Shown: positions 63,851-64,000 of the stretch, piece after piece
Layout: each line of letters opens with the position of its first letter
Position numbering within the stretch: the stretch's first letter is position 1
From: Capnocytophaga sp. ARDL2
GTDB lineage: Bacteria; Bacteroidota; Bacteroidia; Flavobacteriales; Flavobacteriaceae
NCBI RefSeq assembly: GCF_041530365.1
Contig: NZ_CP168034.1
Location: forward strand, 1,116,001-1,180,000
Direction of reading: 5' to 3'
Length of the DNA: 64,000 nt
Notes under the pieces: generated by a model
Told to the model about the DNA's origin: nothing
Database searches by the model: none
The model's input: only the letters and a program-made list of their open reading frames with translations
Made by a program: the position numbers and the translations under genes

Positions 63851-64000
63851 ATGAAAAAATCGATAATAGCTTTACTACTTCTTGGGAGTTTCACCGCATG
63901 TAACAACAAGGTAAATCCAGAAATCGGAGGACAAAAAGACGAATATGGTTGTCTTTCTGCTGCTGGTGAAACGTGGAGCGAATTGAGGCAAAGTTGCATT
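63851..64000 (+). CDS. Lipoprotein, partial (runs off the right edge)
   Basis: The first 50 codons encode a lipoprotein signal (IIALLLLGSFTAC), then a polar linker and EYGCLSAAGETWSELRQSC. The GCLxAAGxTWSxL pattern is seen in a small conserved family of flavobacterial lipoproteins, recalled from memory; function unknown. The gene is cut by the window end. Two mature cysteines are visible. Confidence 0.7.
   Translation, partial: MKKSIIALLLLGSFTACNNKVNPEIGGQKDEYGCLSAAGETWSELRQSCI

Noticed and set aside
1..64000. Insertion sequences, prophage or CRISPR arrays
   Set aside because: No transposase, integrase, phage structural gene or short regular repeat array was seen on either strand.

Overview
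The window looks like the chromosome of a low-GC Bacteroidota bacterium of the Flavobacteriaceae, quite possibly Capnocytophaga or a close relative (the genus is inference). Supporting signs are promoters of the TAnnTTTG/TTTG type, type IX secretion (T9SS) C-terminal domains of both type A and type B, a fused CcoN-CcoO oxidase, BatD/BatE, two-part YeeE/YedE, DUF6443-type RHS proteins, and tRNA genes without encoded CCA.

Layout. 1-12.4 kb: end of an M13 zinc peptidase, an outer-membrane barrel, two broken genes, clpB, a methyltransferase, a cysteine-cluster protein, then a minus-strand run of envelope and housekeeping genes (GIN-domain protein, PagL-like lipid A deacylase, deoxynucleoside kinase, dihydrofolate reductase, a metal/cobalamin-type binding protein, YaaA). 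12.5-25 kb: a cbb3 oxidase region made of an Fnr-like regulator, ccoI, ccoS-ccoNO-ccoQ-ccoP and ccoG-ccoH-tauE-like, interrupted at two places by genes for cysteine-rich secreted proteins (one with a TlpA-like thioredoxin). 25-34.4 kb: asnS, an MFS exporter and a 1924-residue T9SS-secreted protein with about 12 repeats. 34.4-39.1 kb: a YeeE/YedE pair, a decayed beta-propeller gene, and dnaX with an A11 tract. 39.2-39.9 kb: seven tRNA genes, six of them a duplicated Ser-Pro-Arg triplet. 40-46.4 kb: batD, batE, an AEC permease, rimO and a frameshifted barrel gene. 46.5-59.5 kb: one long minus-strand operon joining a T9SS-secreted propeller protein, a full RHS protein, three extra RHS-type tips, several candidate immunity genes and a second RHS-like protein. 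59.6-64 kb: SMR and ZIP transporters, a RecD-like helicase, a broken toxin-antitoxin pair, kdsB and the start of a lipoprotein.

How it works together. The oxidase genes appear to be controlled by the neighbouring Fnr-like protein: ccoI and ccoS each have a TGA-N6-TCA palindrome whose centre lies 29.5 bases before a -7 element. The YeeE/YedE pair has the same spacing with a different palindrome (TGTAAC-N4-GTTACA). The RHS operon reads as a polymorphic-toxin locus, with one expressed toxin carrying its own membrane immunity partner and a store of alternative tips that share a repeated core end.

Caution. About ten genes here carry single-base or two-base frame breaks or in-frame stops, including ccoN, which is conserved and normally intact. 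Some may be sequence errors; others sit in dispensable genes and may be real decay. dnaX is a special case because its break lies in an A11 tract and may be functional slippage.
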